This document shows positions 34,640 to 46,900 of a DNA stretch of 64,000 nucleotides, piece by piece. Position 1 is the first letter of the stretch; the number at the start of each line of letters is the position of its first letter. A program made the position numbers and the translations under genes. A model generated the notes under the pieces. The model searched no databases and was not told the origin of the DNA. It worked only from the letters and a program-made list of their open reading frames with translations. Origin of the DNA: Avena insularis (taxonomy: Eukaryota; Streptophyta; Magnoliopsida; Poales; Poaceae); the NCBI GenBank assembly GCA_023614405.1, contig CM042694.1, forward strand, positions 115,132,685 through 115,196,684. Direction: 5' to 3'.

Positions 34640-35983
34640 AATCACCACGTGCCATTTGTCCTGCTTTCCTTAAAATTTTATAACCTCTTCGATCACTCCA
34701 CTGGTGTCCCAAATGCGTCGGATACTCCTTGCCAACGTCCTCCTCTGCCATACTTTCATTTTTCCCTTACTCGACATTGCCTTCATTGTTCCTTGTAGTT
34801 TCCATGTCACCGAACTTTTGTCCGCCAACTTCTCCATGGCTTCACGCCAACAGTCCTTCTTATCCGCATCTTCGGTCTTCACCGGTTTCTCGATAAGCAC
34901 ATACAGTTTTTCTACTTTATCTTCACCATATTATTAACCGTCAAAAATTCTTTCTTTGGACAGTATAATATTCCAACAAGCGTCGCATGCGTTCTTTCTT
35001 AGGACAGATTATTAACCGCCTGAAATTCTTTTAGCTCGAGTATAGTTAGAAGCGATACGATATAATCTTATGCGCCCGACAATGCGCTTATTTCTTCAGT
35101 TGCTTCTGGCACAAGATCTGGGCTGCAACCCACCCCCGGTCTGCTTCCTATGCCTCCTTCAGCCTCTAAATCGACTGGACCTCCTAGACAGCTTGGTCCG
35201 TTGATATGTTGGCTGCTTAGTGTAGTAATGGACCACATCAGCTCCTGCTTCTCACCGATTTCCTCACCGGAAAGCTTACGTGAAGTACTTATTTGAGCAT
35301 GATTTAATCTTGTGAAAACTCCTCCTCCTTGGGTTTTTTCTGGCCACACAACGCACGGGTTTGTTGGCCTTTTTCCTGGGCTACAAAATGCATGCCCGTC
35401 TTTTGGCCTTTCCGTTCTACTCAGCCGAATACTTGGTTGTGCTTTCGTGGCCAGTTCTTGCTAAGAAATTGCTACCGCTGATGCGATAACCTTTTCTTCT
35501 AGCGCTGATCGAATTGGTGTATCACCAGGCATAGCATATGGGCCATGCTCTTCTCCTTCTATACTTTCTGAGGCTACCGGACGCATGCTATCTACGCAAA
35601 CACGTGAAAATGTTGTTACATGTGGATTCTCCGAATGAGGGCCCAAACATACTGACAAGGATAGACTCAGTTGATCCATATTTTCTTCATGCTCAAGATC
35701 GCACGTGATGTAAAAATTCGGGTGGACTAGTTCGTTGCATCCCTAATTTCATGATTTGCCTTCCTCGAAACTACATCGCCTGTGATAACCATTTTATTGG
35801 CATAAGGATTGCACAAACAGTATGCCTTTGAGCCACTTATAGCCCTTCATGATCATTGGAGTACTCCATTCCACCAATTTTCTCTTATGGCCGGACACCA
35901 TCTTGGCATGCTCCACACACCCAAAAGTGTGAAGATGATCAACCGAGGGCTTCCATCTGTACCATGCTTCGTACAGTGCTATA
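34640..35983 (-). pseudogene. Ty1/copia pol fragment, heavily decayed
   Basis: The minus strand from 35983 reads YEAWYRWKPSVDHLHTFGCV then STPMIMKGY, the copia integrase C-terminal region. A linker rich in Ser/Pro/Glu follows (MDQLSLSLSVCLGPHSENPH onward). Near 34860-34790 is EDADKKDCWREAMEKLAD then TWKLQ, the start of the copia reverse transcriptase (usual form A...CWRxAM...NxTW). The YVDD part is absent. Many stops and shifts. The right edge is abutted by a Stowaway MITE. It is a different copia family from the element at 20812. Confidence 0.62.
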
Positions 35984-36152
35984 CCAACTCCGTTTCAAAA
36001 TATAAGTTGTTTTAGTTTTGTGAAGATAATGTATCTAGACATCTTTTAGAGTGTAGATTCGGAGTTAACCTCTCCGAACCTACAGACTAAAAGACATCTA
36101 AATACATTATCTTCACAAAGCTAAAACATCATATATTATAAAATAGAGGGAG
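35984..36152. mobile_element. Stowaway-type MITE
   Basis: The ends ACTCCGTTTCAAAATATAAG and, reversed, CTCCCTCTATTTTATAATAT pair as inverted repeats. The middle is a near-perfect palindrome around GGAGTTAACCTCTCCG (GATAATGTATCTAGACATCT against its complement). The exact left end and TA duplication are blurred. Non-coding. Confidence 0.72.
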
Positions 36153-36900
36153 TGCATAATATCTTAATATTCGATGTATTTAACACTAACAAAGAGGTGA
36201 GGCAATGTCACTTTATATTAACAAAATGGATGTACCAACCAGGTTTAAGTCTTCACGGATGCTTTAATTCTCTTTAAGAAAAATCACAATAGGTTCCTCC
36301 CTTAATGCACTCTTTAAAAAATCAATACTGCCAAATAATTGTTAATCACATGAGGTATTTAGAAATTCTTCATTAAACTTGCAAGATTATAATAAAAAGG
36401 AACTATTAAGTGGATAGAAAATACAACTATAATTTATATGTAATGAAAACCTACATTACCATTTTAAAGATTTTAGATCAATAATTATATTGTCTCATGA
36501 GGTGTTAAAACTTTTGAATAAAGCATGCCTCCCGCACACCCACTAAGGTTAAACCTAGAGTTTTCACCCCGCGACTAGAGATTTGGTACTTATAGAACAA
36601 AATCGAGAACAAAACCACCCTGATTTGCTATTATGGGAATAGCATGAACTTTATTCACCAACAAATTAAAGATGATTAAATACTTTTAACACAAGCTAAT
36701 TGGAGTATAATTCTCCGACGCAAATTGAAATAACTGGAGTATAATTATAGTACACTAAGCTTCGAATTTAGGATGACAATATAATTGGAGTATAATTCTC
36801 CGACGCAAATTGAAATAACCACAAACCTTCAAATTTATGCGAGAAACAATTTCAACACATTAAAACTATGCCCTCGCAATTGCGAGAGCCATCCTGCTAG
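36153..36900 (+). mobile_element. Helitron 3' terminus, plus orientation
   Basis: CTCGCAATTGCGAG (36873-36886) is a perfect palindrome, followed 10 nt later by CTAG at 36897-36900 and a T in the original target. That is the Helitron 3' structure. The left end is not located; TCTTAATATTCG at 36171 is a possible start. A 36-bp segment (AATTGGAGTATAATTCTCCG onward) occurs twice, near 36701 and 36784. No coding sequence. Confidence 0.55.
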
Positions 36901-36902
36901 TT

Positions 36903-38182
36903 TTTTTTGGAAAGGAGCATATATTAATATCGCAAGATATCAATTACACCCATCCTCTGCAACAACGCATTACCCTATTGGCATTACGGATGCACACAGC
37001 CAAAAAAAGAAGAAGAATTACAAATAAGAAAAGTCCCGCTAAAGCGATCAGATCCTTAGCAGCAGCGACACTAACACCATCAAAACAACACCAAAGTCCA
37101 GCCCCTCCAAAAACGACGCCTCCAAGAAGGAAACAGTGCTCAAGCACTGTCGTCGCCCTTTCAAAGATCCTAGGTTTTCACCCTGGAGGAAGTCTTCGCT
37201 CGCAAAACAATGCCTTCAGCAAGGCCATTTTCTGGCACAACCAATGAAGGCCAGACCTTGGGTTTTCACCCTGCAAAATAAGACTATGAACATCTCCTGT
37301 GTTGTCGGCCCCTCTAACAGACGCTGCTGCGAGTCACAGATCACCAAGCCAGATCCTCAACACCCCAAAGATTCAATCCACCATAGCTAGACCTTGTGTT
37401 CCTGTCTTCATAGCTAGACCTTGTGTTCCTGTCTTCATAAAATTCTTCATATCTGACTTCACCATGGATCGTCAAAGACATGACACATGATGGTAACAGG
37501 TAGCAGAGCTTCACCATGCTCCATCTGAAATCAAACGACCAGCAAAAAACACAGGTGCGCACGACCGAATTCCTTCTGATCCAGCAAACTCCAGGCATGA
37601 GGCGCCCATGGGAGTTCGCCGGCAGAGCCTTCTAGAACTAGACACTTCGGACAGATCCATGAAGGCACTCATCAAGTAGATCTTCGTCTTGATGTGCGAG
37701 AGATCCGAGGACCACCACCTTTATTCATGCCTAGCCGGCAGCCCCCACGCCACCCGCCGGCGACCTGCAAGATCCGCCGCTCCGACCCCTAGCAGCAACC
37801 CGTAGGCTAGGCCAGCATCGAGAAAGGCAACGGCAGAGCATGATCGACCCTCCACCGGATCCGGCCCAACCATGCATCAAAGAGGAATTGGGGGATGACA
37901 CGGGATACACCCAAATTTAGATCTAGGGTTTCGTCCATGGCCACGAGGTCCAGTCCCACCTCCGTTGCCGGCCATGTCGCCGCCGGGAGAGGATCACCGC
38001 CACCACCCCGACCAGGGACGCCGCCCTAGCCACTGCACGTCAGCGCACCGACCATCCTTGCCCCAGCAGATCCGGTGGGAACCTCCGGCAACCACCACCC
38101 CAAACCTCCTTCGGAGGCTGGGCCCGCCACCACCGCGGCGAGGGCCGGCGGCAGCGGCGGCGAGAGAGGCCGGCGGCTGGGG
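36903..38182 (-). mobile_element. Poly(A)-tailed retroelement with 11-bp target duplication
   Basis: The + strand begins with a T run (36901-36908) and is GC-rich toward the right end, so the element is on the minus strand with its poly(A) at the left. TCCTGCTAGTT flanks both sides (36892-36902 and 38183-38193). No reverse-transcriptase motif was recognised, so it is either a severely truncated LINE or a non-autonomous non-LTR element. Repeated phrases such as GGTTTTCACCCTG occur (37177 and 37262). It landed exactly at the Helitron 3' end. Confidence 0.72.
37384..37437. repeat. 27-bp perfect tandem duplication
   Basis: TAGCTAGACCTTGTGTTCCT plus GTCTTCA occurs twice in a row (37384-37410 and 37411-37437) without differences, inside the poly(A)-tailed element. 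Confidence 0.88.
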
Positions 38183-38194
38183 TCCTGCTAGTTA

Positions 38195-40694
38195 ACTTAA
38201 ATGTATAAGCTAGATTTCAGTGAAGCTTGGTTCTTCCTTTTTCTTATATATGTGCTCAATCAAAGATCAAAGATCTTCATCCTTGCATAGATAAGCGTTC
38301 ATGCGTTCAGTTATAACACTAGATTTAGTTAAATCGTTCATGTTCAATTATAGGAACCTTCAAGCGTGGAGTAGAGATCAATAGGGCAAGACACTTGTGC
38401 TCCAATTTGACATATTCTTCTATGTTAAATAGTTCAATTTAGACCAGTGGTTTATATGACTGCTTACCTTTGAAATTGACAAGGGTCTTATATTCTATAC
38501 GTTTAGGGTCACTTGATCATTTGTGTTCCGATGATGATCGATTTACTGTGTTACCTTCGCGCAAAGCTAACCTTTCTTTCAAGATCCTTGGAAAAAAATT
38601 GATTCATCTCAAGGTTGCTAGAAGGTCTGTATCGATCCTTTCATAGACTCTAGGTACAATATACAATTATCTTATCAGGTGTCAAAGTGGTCTTGGGCAG
38701 AGCTCAACATGCAGGGGGAAACGTCAAGAGTTGCTTACTGTCAAGCTGCCGGATTTTAACTAGTACTAAATTATGGCCCCTGCGGGAGTATTGCAAATAT
38801 TTCAGCCGCTGTACAATTGCAAGTGGTCTTGTTTTGACTCGTGTAAAACCGATGCCTAATCATATCATCATTCTAATTTTATATAGCTTGGCCTTGTATG
38901 TATCCAATGCAAGTAATGCGTCTAGACTGCATCGACACACTTTGCAAGTGTGTACCACACGCTTGGCATTCAGCAGAACCGAAGGAAAAGCAGGTGGAAT
39001 ATATGAATCGCGGAAGCCGGGGATGACCACTGCCTGTGGGTGTTGACCAGGCGACAGAGAACAAATCCGAAAAGTTCCCACCAGTAGCGAATATCAACGC
39101 CCGACAGCGCAGTATGTGACAATCTGCGCAATCGTGCTCATGGGGCAATAAGCTATAAGAGCTTCTATTTTCCCGACGTCTTCCATGCTCACATTGGAAG
39201 AACAATATAGAAAAAAATGCCTAGATCTATCATGCCACACTGTAATGTGTTCATTGTATTTTATGCGAGTGAGCTCCTCTGCTGTATTGACGTACAAGCC
39301 ACTGCAGCAGTCTATTCATATAGGCAATTAGAAACATTTATTAGTTTCTCCCTTTGCTTTTTCATGAAGAGATACTCTTTTTTATAGCGGGTAGGTGCAG
39401 CCAGAATTATCTGAATATATAGCTGGTCGTGGACACTGAACACTAGTAAAGATCTTCTTATTTGCCTTATTTGCCTTTAAACTACTAAGAAATTTATTTT
39501 TATTAACATAATGTCGTCACAACTAATGCTATATCTAAACAGGACAACTCGGTTCTTCATGTTAAGAGCCTGATGCTAGGCAATTTACAGTCTCACCGCT
39601 AGTCACATTGCCCCATGGGGGTAATTTGGACATTTGACCTTACCCCTAAGGCACATTCATCGGAACCTTTGTTCACCAAGGGTTCACCACAAATCCACAA
39701 CAGTTCGACATGTAGACACACATTTGTAATTGTAGCCAGAGCGGAACGCGGATGCTTGCATCTAGTTCTATCCCACGTTTGTACTATACTTTTGTATCCC
39801 GTGATAGAATGAAGATGTGGGTTTTGTCGCGCGTTAGCTTAGTGGTTGTTATGTTCCACTAGGAACTAGTGCAAATATAGTGAACCAATAAAATCACGTA
39901 ACAAGAATTACCGATCAAAACCTTGTGCTATACACCATTGGATAAGTTATGTCACAACTGATGTCCTCTGAGATTAAGGGTGCTAATCACACCTGCTTTG
40001 GGTTTGGATCATGTGGGTCGGGATCTGATGTCAGTTCCCTTAATCTCAGCCGTCAGGCTGCTTTGGAAAGCGTGCCAAAAAACAGACGGAAAGCACAGGA
40101 GCACTCCACTTCCATTAACTCTACTAAAGTACAATCCACTGGAACAATGTATATATATACAAGCCACTAGAAATATTTATATTTGCTACATAAAAAAATC
40201 CATTTTCGTCTTTGTGAAGTGGTAGCCTTCCTAGCTGGTTGCTGCTGCTAGCTAGTCTTTACTGAATGCATGGTTAGGATCTTAGATAGAATGAATACTA
40301 GTAAATTTTGTCAACAAACAACTTACCCATTTCTGCATTCATTTTCATCATTCAATTAAACTAATAAGTACATATATAACGTTTGAACACATTTGGTCTC
40401 AATGTCCTTTAAGATAATAATAAAAATTATTTTATTCATTTAGTTATGCTGAACAATTTCATATATTTAAGAGACTGCTGGTTCTTCGGGTAAGATCTTA
40501 GATGCCCATCTTTTACCTTCTATAGAAGTGGTTTTTTCTATCAGTAGTGGGATCGATGCTATATTGTAATCAAGAATTAATTTAAACAAGAAGATTACTT
40601 GTGTCTAGTGAATAACACGTTTTATAGTCATGTTACACATGTTGATTTCAGGTCAGATTTAGGTAAAACATATATCCTGAAAACACTATCCATT
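38195..40694 (+). repeat. Tandem non-coding unit 1 (blocks C-A-B-D), about 2.5 kb
   Basis: Order: block C (38195-38690), block A (38690-39010), block B (39060-39470; core 39171-39192, TATA-like 39416-39422), an intermediate part (39530-39830) and block D (about 39840-40330), then GGTTCTTCGGGTAAGATCTT and a tail to 40694. The next unit starts in the same way: GCTAGATTTCA at 38209 and 40711 gives a period of about 2502 bp; cores are 2532 bp apart. No reading frame is shared between units. Similarity covers the whole length, so this is true tandem duplication. Function unknown: candidate non-coding transcription units. Confidence 0.8.
39416..39422 (+). promoter_or_regulatory. Putative TATA box, unit 1
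   Basis: TATATAG in CTGAATATATAGCTGGTCG, followed by GGACACTGAACACTAGTAAAG as in unit 2. Confidence 0.42.
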
Positions 40695-43315
40695 ACACTT
40701 GAATTTATAAGCTAGATTTCAATGAAGTTTGGTTCTTACTTTTGCTCATATATGGGCTTAATCAGAGATCGGAGATCTTCATACTTGCGTACATAAGTGT
40801 TCATGCGTTCAGCTATAACACTAGATTTAGTGAAATTGTTCATGTTCAATTATAGGAATCTTCAAGCGTGGAGTAGAGATCAATACAGCAAGAAACTTGT
40901 GCTCTAATTTGAGATTTTATGCAATGTTAAATTATTTAATGTAGACCGGTGGTTTAGATGACTTCTTACCTTCTATATTGAAAAGGGTCATAAATTTTAT
41001 ACACTTGATCATTCATGTTCCGATGATGATCGATTTACTGACTTACCTTCGTGCAAAGCTAACTTTTGTATCAAGATCATTGGAAAAAATTTAGATTCAT
41101 CTCAAGGTTGCTAGAACTTGTATTCCGAGTTGGTAGGTCTGTATCGATCTTTTCATGCACTAAAGGTGTAGTATACAATGATCTTATCGGGCATCATAGT
41201 GGTCACGGTGAGAGCTCAACATGGATGAGGAAACATCAAAGTTGCTTAATGTCATGCTGCCGGATTTTGACTACTAAATGATGGCCAGTGCGGGAGTATT
41301 GTGAATATTTCAGCCGCTGTACAATTGCAAGTGGTCTTGTTTTGACACATGTAAAACTGATGCCTAATCGGATTATCCTTCTAACTTTATACAGCTTGGC
41401 CTTGTATGTATCCAATGCAATAAATGTGTCTTCTAGGCTGCCTCGACGAGTTTGGCAACTGTGTACCACGCGCTTGGCAGCAGAACAGAAGGAAAAGAAG
41501 ATGTAATATATGAATCGCGGAAGCGGGGACTGACCACTGGCTGTGGGTGTTGACTAGGCGACAGCGAACAAATCCGGAAAGTTCCCACTGGTAGCGATTA
41601 TCAACACACGGCAGTGCACTATTTAACGGTCTGCACAATCGTGGAAATTGGGCAATAAGCTATAAGAGCTTCTGTCTGCTGCACCACCTGTAGAGATTAT
41701 TTTCCAGAGGTCTCCCATGCTCACACTGGAATAACAATACAGAAAGAATGCCCATATCTATCATGCCACACTGTAATGTATTCATTGTATTTTATGCGAG
41801 TGAGCTCCTCTGTTGTATAAGCCACTGCAGCAGTCTATTCATATAGGCAATTGGAAACATTTATAGTTGCCCCGTTTTCATTTTGATGAAGAGATACTCT
41901 TTTTTATAGCGGGTAGGTGCAGCCAGAATTATGTGAATATATAGCTGGTCGTGGACACTGAACATTAGTAAAGATCTTCTCAACCCAACACCTACAAGAC
42001 ATGCATTCATAGGATTAGTCCACTGATTAAACTATACACCTTTGGGCGACAGCATATATGCTCTCATTGGGGCTTTTAAGCTACTAACGTAATGTTGTCA
42101 CAATTAATACACTACAACAGCTATATGAGACAGGACAATCGGTTTTTCATTTCAAGAGATTGATCCTTGGCAATTTACACTACAACAGCTATACATGCTA
42201 CCCCTAAGGCATACTCTTTCGAAACTTTTGTTCACCAACGTGGTCCACCACAACAGTTCAAAACCCAGACACATTTGTCATTGTAGCTCGGAGCAGAACG
42301 CAGACGCTTGCTTCTAGTTCTACCCCTGGGCTTGGTCTCAAGGTTGCACACGTTTGTACTCTACTTTTTGTATCCAGGCTAGAATGAAGATGTGGTTTTC
42401 GTCGCACCTTCGGGTAGTGGTTGTTATGTTACAAATTGTTGGGTTTCGTCAACGGATCTATCACATCAAAATATTACAACGGACGGACATACCGAAATTA
42501 TTAGTGAGCCATTAAAATCACGTAATAAGAATTACCAATCAAAACAGTGTGCTATGTACCATTGGATAAGTTGTGTCACAGTGGTCGCCTCCTATCAATT
42601 CCCTTCTATCTACTAAAGTACAAGCCACTACAGCAATATTTATATAAGCCATTAGAAATATTTATATTTGCCATGAAAAATTCATTCGCATCTGCGTAAA
42701 GTGATATTTTTGTATCCGGGCTAAAATGAATATGTGGTTTTCGTCGCACCTTCGGATAGTGGTTGTTATGGTACACCGGCAACTAGTGCAAAATGTTACA
42801 ATGGACGGACACGAGAAAATTATTAGTGAACCATTAAAATCGTCGTTATAAGCATTACCGATCAAAACAGTACTATCTACCATTCGATATGTTGCGTCAC
42901 AGGTGGTCGCCTCCTGTCAATTCCCCTCAGTCTACTACTACAAGCCACTACAGCAATGTATATATATAAGCCACTAGAAATATTTATATTTGCTACATGA
43001 AAAGTTCATTCGCCTCTCCGTAAAGTGATAGTATTTGTAGCTGATAGCTGCTGTGCTAGCTAGAATTTACTGAATATATGGTTAAGATCTTAGATAGATT
43101 GAATACTAGTAAAGTTTAGTTTCTCAACAATCACCTTATCCGTTAATGCATTCATTTCATTCATTAGTCAGTTAACCTAATAAGTCAATAAATATACAAC
43201 TTTTGAACACATTTGGTCTTAGTGTCCTTTAAGCTATGTAAACTTATTTTTATTCATTTAATTGTGCTAAAAATTTCATATATTTAAGAGACCGTTGGTT
43301 CATCAGTAAGAACAT
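40695..43315 (+). repeat. Tandem non-coding unit 2 (C-A-B-D-D), about 2.6 kb
   Basis: Block C (40695-41195), A (41195-41520), B (41570-42010; core 41703-41724, TATA-like 41938-41944), an intermediate part (42060-42430) and two consecutive D blocks (about 42395-42690 and 42700-43310). Each D block has GAAATTATTAGTGA-like text, CAAGCCACTACAGCAAT and CCACTAGAAATATTTATATT (ACCATTGGATAAGTTGTGTC in the first). D repeats the CAAGCCACTGCAG to ACTAGTAAAG part of block B, so B and D are related. Leader-like text ACCTACAAGACATGCATTCA follows the TATA box. No shared ORF. The right end is cut by a Harbinger-like insert after CATCAGTAA. Confidence 0.8.
41938..41944 (+). promoter_or_regulatory. Putative TATA box, unit 2
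   Basis: TATATAG in GTGAATATATAGCTGGTC, about 235 bp after the conserved core; CACTGAACATTAGTAAAGAT follows. Confidence 0.42.
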
Positions 43316-43977
43316 CTCCACTGGCGCTCCCCAAATCGTAGCCGACAGCATAGCCAGCACAGCGCTATGGGGAGTGTCGGAGACGGTTCTTGCACATGGG
43401 GAGGGACTACCCACGGCGTGCCCAATACCGCTGTCCCCAGTACTGATTCAATGCAAAGAAAATGGAAAATTCATCACAAAGATCACAAAGAATAGAAATT
43501 CAAAGGATTTTACCGAATAGAAATTCAAAAGTTCACATGGAACTAAACAAGTTCTGGCCACATATACGGTCCACCAAACACTAGTACCGATCGGGCCTAT
43601 TAACCCCCCCCCCCCCCCGCGTCGCACACGGAAATCCCTTCCAGTGTATGGCACGGAAGAGCGCACATGCAAAAGTTTGACTGTCTACTCGTGGCCAAGG
43701 CAGGCCCCTTGGCGGGTTTGTCGCATACCGGACACTTTTCAGAACCAAAATATATATGAAACACATGGCATAGTTAAAATAAACTGTCTCCTGCACCGCT
43801 AAGTGTGTGCCTTGTATTGTGATGTTGCATAAACTTGCCACTGCTCCTTTTTCTGTTCCCTTTTTCACATGGCGAGTCATAAATCATTGTGTTCTTTTGT
43901 CCAATTCCATAAGACGCGTTCGTAGCCCCTTCTTTTTCCACCACGTGCTACTTATTATGGACGATGCAGCTTCCTAG
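43316..43977. mobile_element. Harbinger-like left end and associated DNA
   Basis: Starts GAACATCTCCACTGGCGCTC directly after TAA, a PIF/Harbinger-type end with a possible TAA target site. CACATGGAACTAAACAAGTT and a 15-C run follow. No right end was found, so its extent is unknown and could include the ORF split by the solo LTR. Confidence 0.42.
43604..43618. repeat. C15 homopolymer
   Basis: Fifteen consecutive C residues within the Harbinger-like segment. The length is prone to polymerase and sequencing error. Confidence 0.8.
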
Positions 43978-46900
43978 ATGCGCGACATAAATCTCCGCGC
44001 TGCCGCGCCGACCGCTCACCTTTCTTGCATCTGGCAGTGCTCGCCAACAAAATGCGACCGTGATGAACATGAATCTCCAGTGGTGAAGGAGGAGGAAAGT
44101 ATAGAGGTTGGGGAGTGTAACATCCCAAAAATTTAATCCAAGGTTATTAAGATCCAAATCATCAAAATTAGGGTTAACAAAAACTTTTCCAATTAAAATT
44201 ATTAAAGCATTCATATGTGTGTGCATTTAAATTAGGAGTTGATTTGAATTGCCATGATTAAGTGATCCATTGCTTGTAAAACGATTCTTAGGTGAAATAA
44301 ATATCATCTAAATCATTCCCAAACAAATCGCAAAGAAAAACAAATCAAAATGAATAAAAGAAGCAAATGGTCATTTGTGCCAAATTAACTATCATGCCTA
44401 CTTTGGCTATTCCTAGTACTCAAAACCTAACAGAGACAAATGTGGATCTTTCCACCCCTTGCTAGTACATATAATGATGTACCAAGGTCCACTTTGTGAT
44501 CTGCCAAAAAAATTCAAACACTAAATTTAATTGACATTTGAAAATTGAATCTAGTGTAGGTATCAAGATCATCCTATTTCAAAAACCACTCAAATGAGCT
44601 CAATTTTCAAAATCCAAGCACCCACAGAGTCTCAAGCTTATTACTAGCACACCCACCAAAAATATTTTCAAAATTCAAAAGTAAGTTTCTTGCGGCCATT
44701 TTTACAAACACTTGGCAGGCAGAGATTACACCTAGTATTTAGCTCACTTTTTGTACAGGGTTTTGCCCCCATTTGATCTCCATTTACTCCCAATGTCTCC
44801 ACTTGATCCAACCAGGCCCTAAACACCTCACCCCTTTGTCCCTAGCAACAGTGCCACGCCAACCCGAGCACCATGTCGCCGGCCAACCTTGCAACCGCCG
44901 AAGCAGACCGCCCCTCTCTCTCACCATGTCTAGTAGCTAGCCCGGACCTCACCGCCACCCTCTGTCCCTTCCCGAGCACAGCCACACAGTGGACAAGCGC
45001 CATGCCGAGCACGCGCCAGAAGTGCCTGACACGCCATTGCCTGTACACGCTACCGACCGCAGCCCGCACCCACCGCGTCGCCACGACCCCAGGAACACCG
45101 CAGACATGCCCGTTCACCGCCCCTTGCACCACAGCCACCGCTCGCCGTGAAGACTGCCGCCTCTGCCGCTCAGAGCGTGCGCACCGCCCGACCGCATACC
45201 ACCGCCCCTAAGCCCGCATTTACTCCGTAGAGCATCGCCAGGAGACCAGCCACCGTCCCCTACCTCGAGCCACGCCGCTAGCACGCTGTGCAGCCCTCGC
45301 CGGAGCCGCCCGCCCATCATCCTCGGTCGCGTCGTCGAGCGATAAATAGAGGCTACCCCAGCCTCATTCTGCACACCACTCACCTCCCCTCTTGACACTG
45401 ATCAGTCCCCACTTCTCCCCGGAGCCGCTCGAGCTCGTAGTCACCGGAATTTCACCGGAGCTTGCCGCCTCTGGAGGAGAAGGGCCCCGCTGATTGCGAC
45501 CACCCCCGGAGCTACCTCGACCACCCCTAAGCTCGTCGTCGACCACCAGTTCGATTGCCCCCATCGCCGTCGTTGCTGGAGCCCTGGTACGCCCCCTGAG
45601 CACCCCCACCGAGCCGCTAGGGTTAAACCTCGCTGACGACAGGTCCGTCATCAATGACGAGCCCCAGCCGTTGATTCTCGTTCTAATCTAACGGCCCACA
45701 TCGCCCCGTACCGCTTCGCGTGTTATGAGCCACTGACCGGTGGACCCCCCTGTCAGCTGTGCCCCGCGCCGCGTAGTGTCACTGGGCCGGCCCGTTAGCT
45801 TTCCCGCGCGACCCATTTAGTTTGAATTAGGATTTTTCTATTTAGTTTAAACCTAGTTCTGTCCCCTAGTTTGAAAATCAATTCAGAGAGATCTACAAAT
45901 CTAAATGGAGTGATTCCAATTTTGTCAGAAAGCTACTGAAGAGATCTATCCAAGCCCGTTGGATTTAATTCATTTAGAGTTAGAGATCTCTCCTAGTAAA
46001 AATAATAAGACAGAAGCATTTGCACCTTGCAACATTTTTCAAAAATCAACCATGATAGCTTTTGAGTTGATTCCAACTCTCGAAAATCACATTTCACCAT
46101 ACCTATCTGAATATGTAATAATATTAGGGTTTACATGCAGTGACTTTGGACTAGTACCAAAATAATGCTATATAGACATTTCTAGTCACTTTAAATCATT
46201 AAATAATGAACTTAAACCAAAGTAATTGTGATACAACCCTTAAATCACATTCCCACATGTTAGAATATGTGGTGATGACATGTGTCCACATGATCCCATA
46301 TTTTAAGTGGTGAATATTAAATCTTAGTTATTTTCAATGAGTATAAATTACTTTTCTTAAATAAAAAGAATGAAGCTAGTTAATAAAACCTTGTGATGCT
46401 TGTGATGATAATATATCATCAAATGTGTGCCTTAGAGTGCTAATTAGACTCATTAAGTATTGTTTGGTGATTGTATACTCCGTATGTATTTATAGACGAT
46501 AGTACCGACCAAGCTTTCGAGGAGGAGGAGTTCTACCAAGAAGAAGAGGAAGAAAACTTCAACCACTGCACCAACCAATGCAAGCTATTGTTAGCAAGCT
46601 AGAATTAACCTAGATAACCCAAGCAAAGATGCTTTAGGCATGCTTTGGTTATACCACTTTGACTATTATTTACCCCAAGTATTATTTTCAAGCTTTACTT
46701 CCTTTACTTTACCCAAAGTTCCTTACTTGTTTTGAAGGTAGCATAAAGAGTATAAAACTTGACCTAGTTATATAACCTTAGATGTCATTCTATGGCATGA
46801 GATTGATCCCCTCATTTTCCACCTTAGTGAACACTCTTAACTTCGTAGTTTAGAGTAGATAAAAACTTGAGTCACTTTAGATGGGAATACTTGGTGAAAA

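Noticed and set aside
36171..36200. TCTTAATATTCG as a firm Helitron 5' end
   Set aside because: Too short and AT-rich to be specific; kept only as a candidate.
41695..41730. The 22-nt core as a mature microRNA in its own hairpin
   Set aside because: No complementary arm within about 250 bp in the copies inspected.
44842..45654. Long Arg/Ala/Gly frames
   Set aside because: A GC-rich stretch inside the solo LTR; no conserved motif and frames on both strands.
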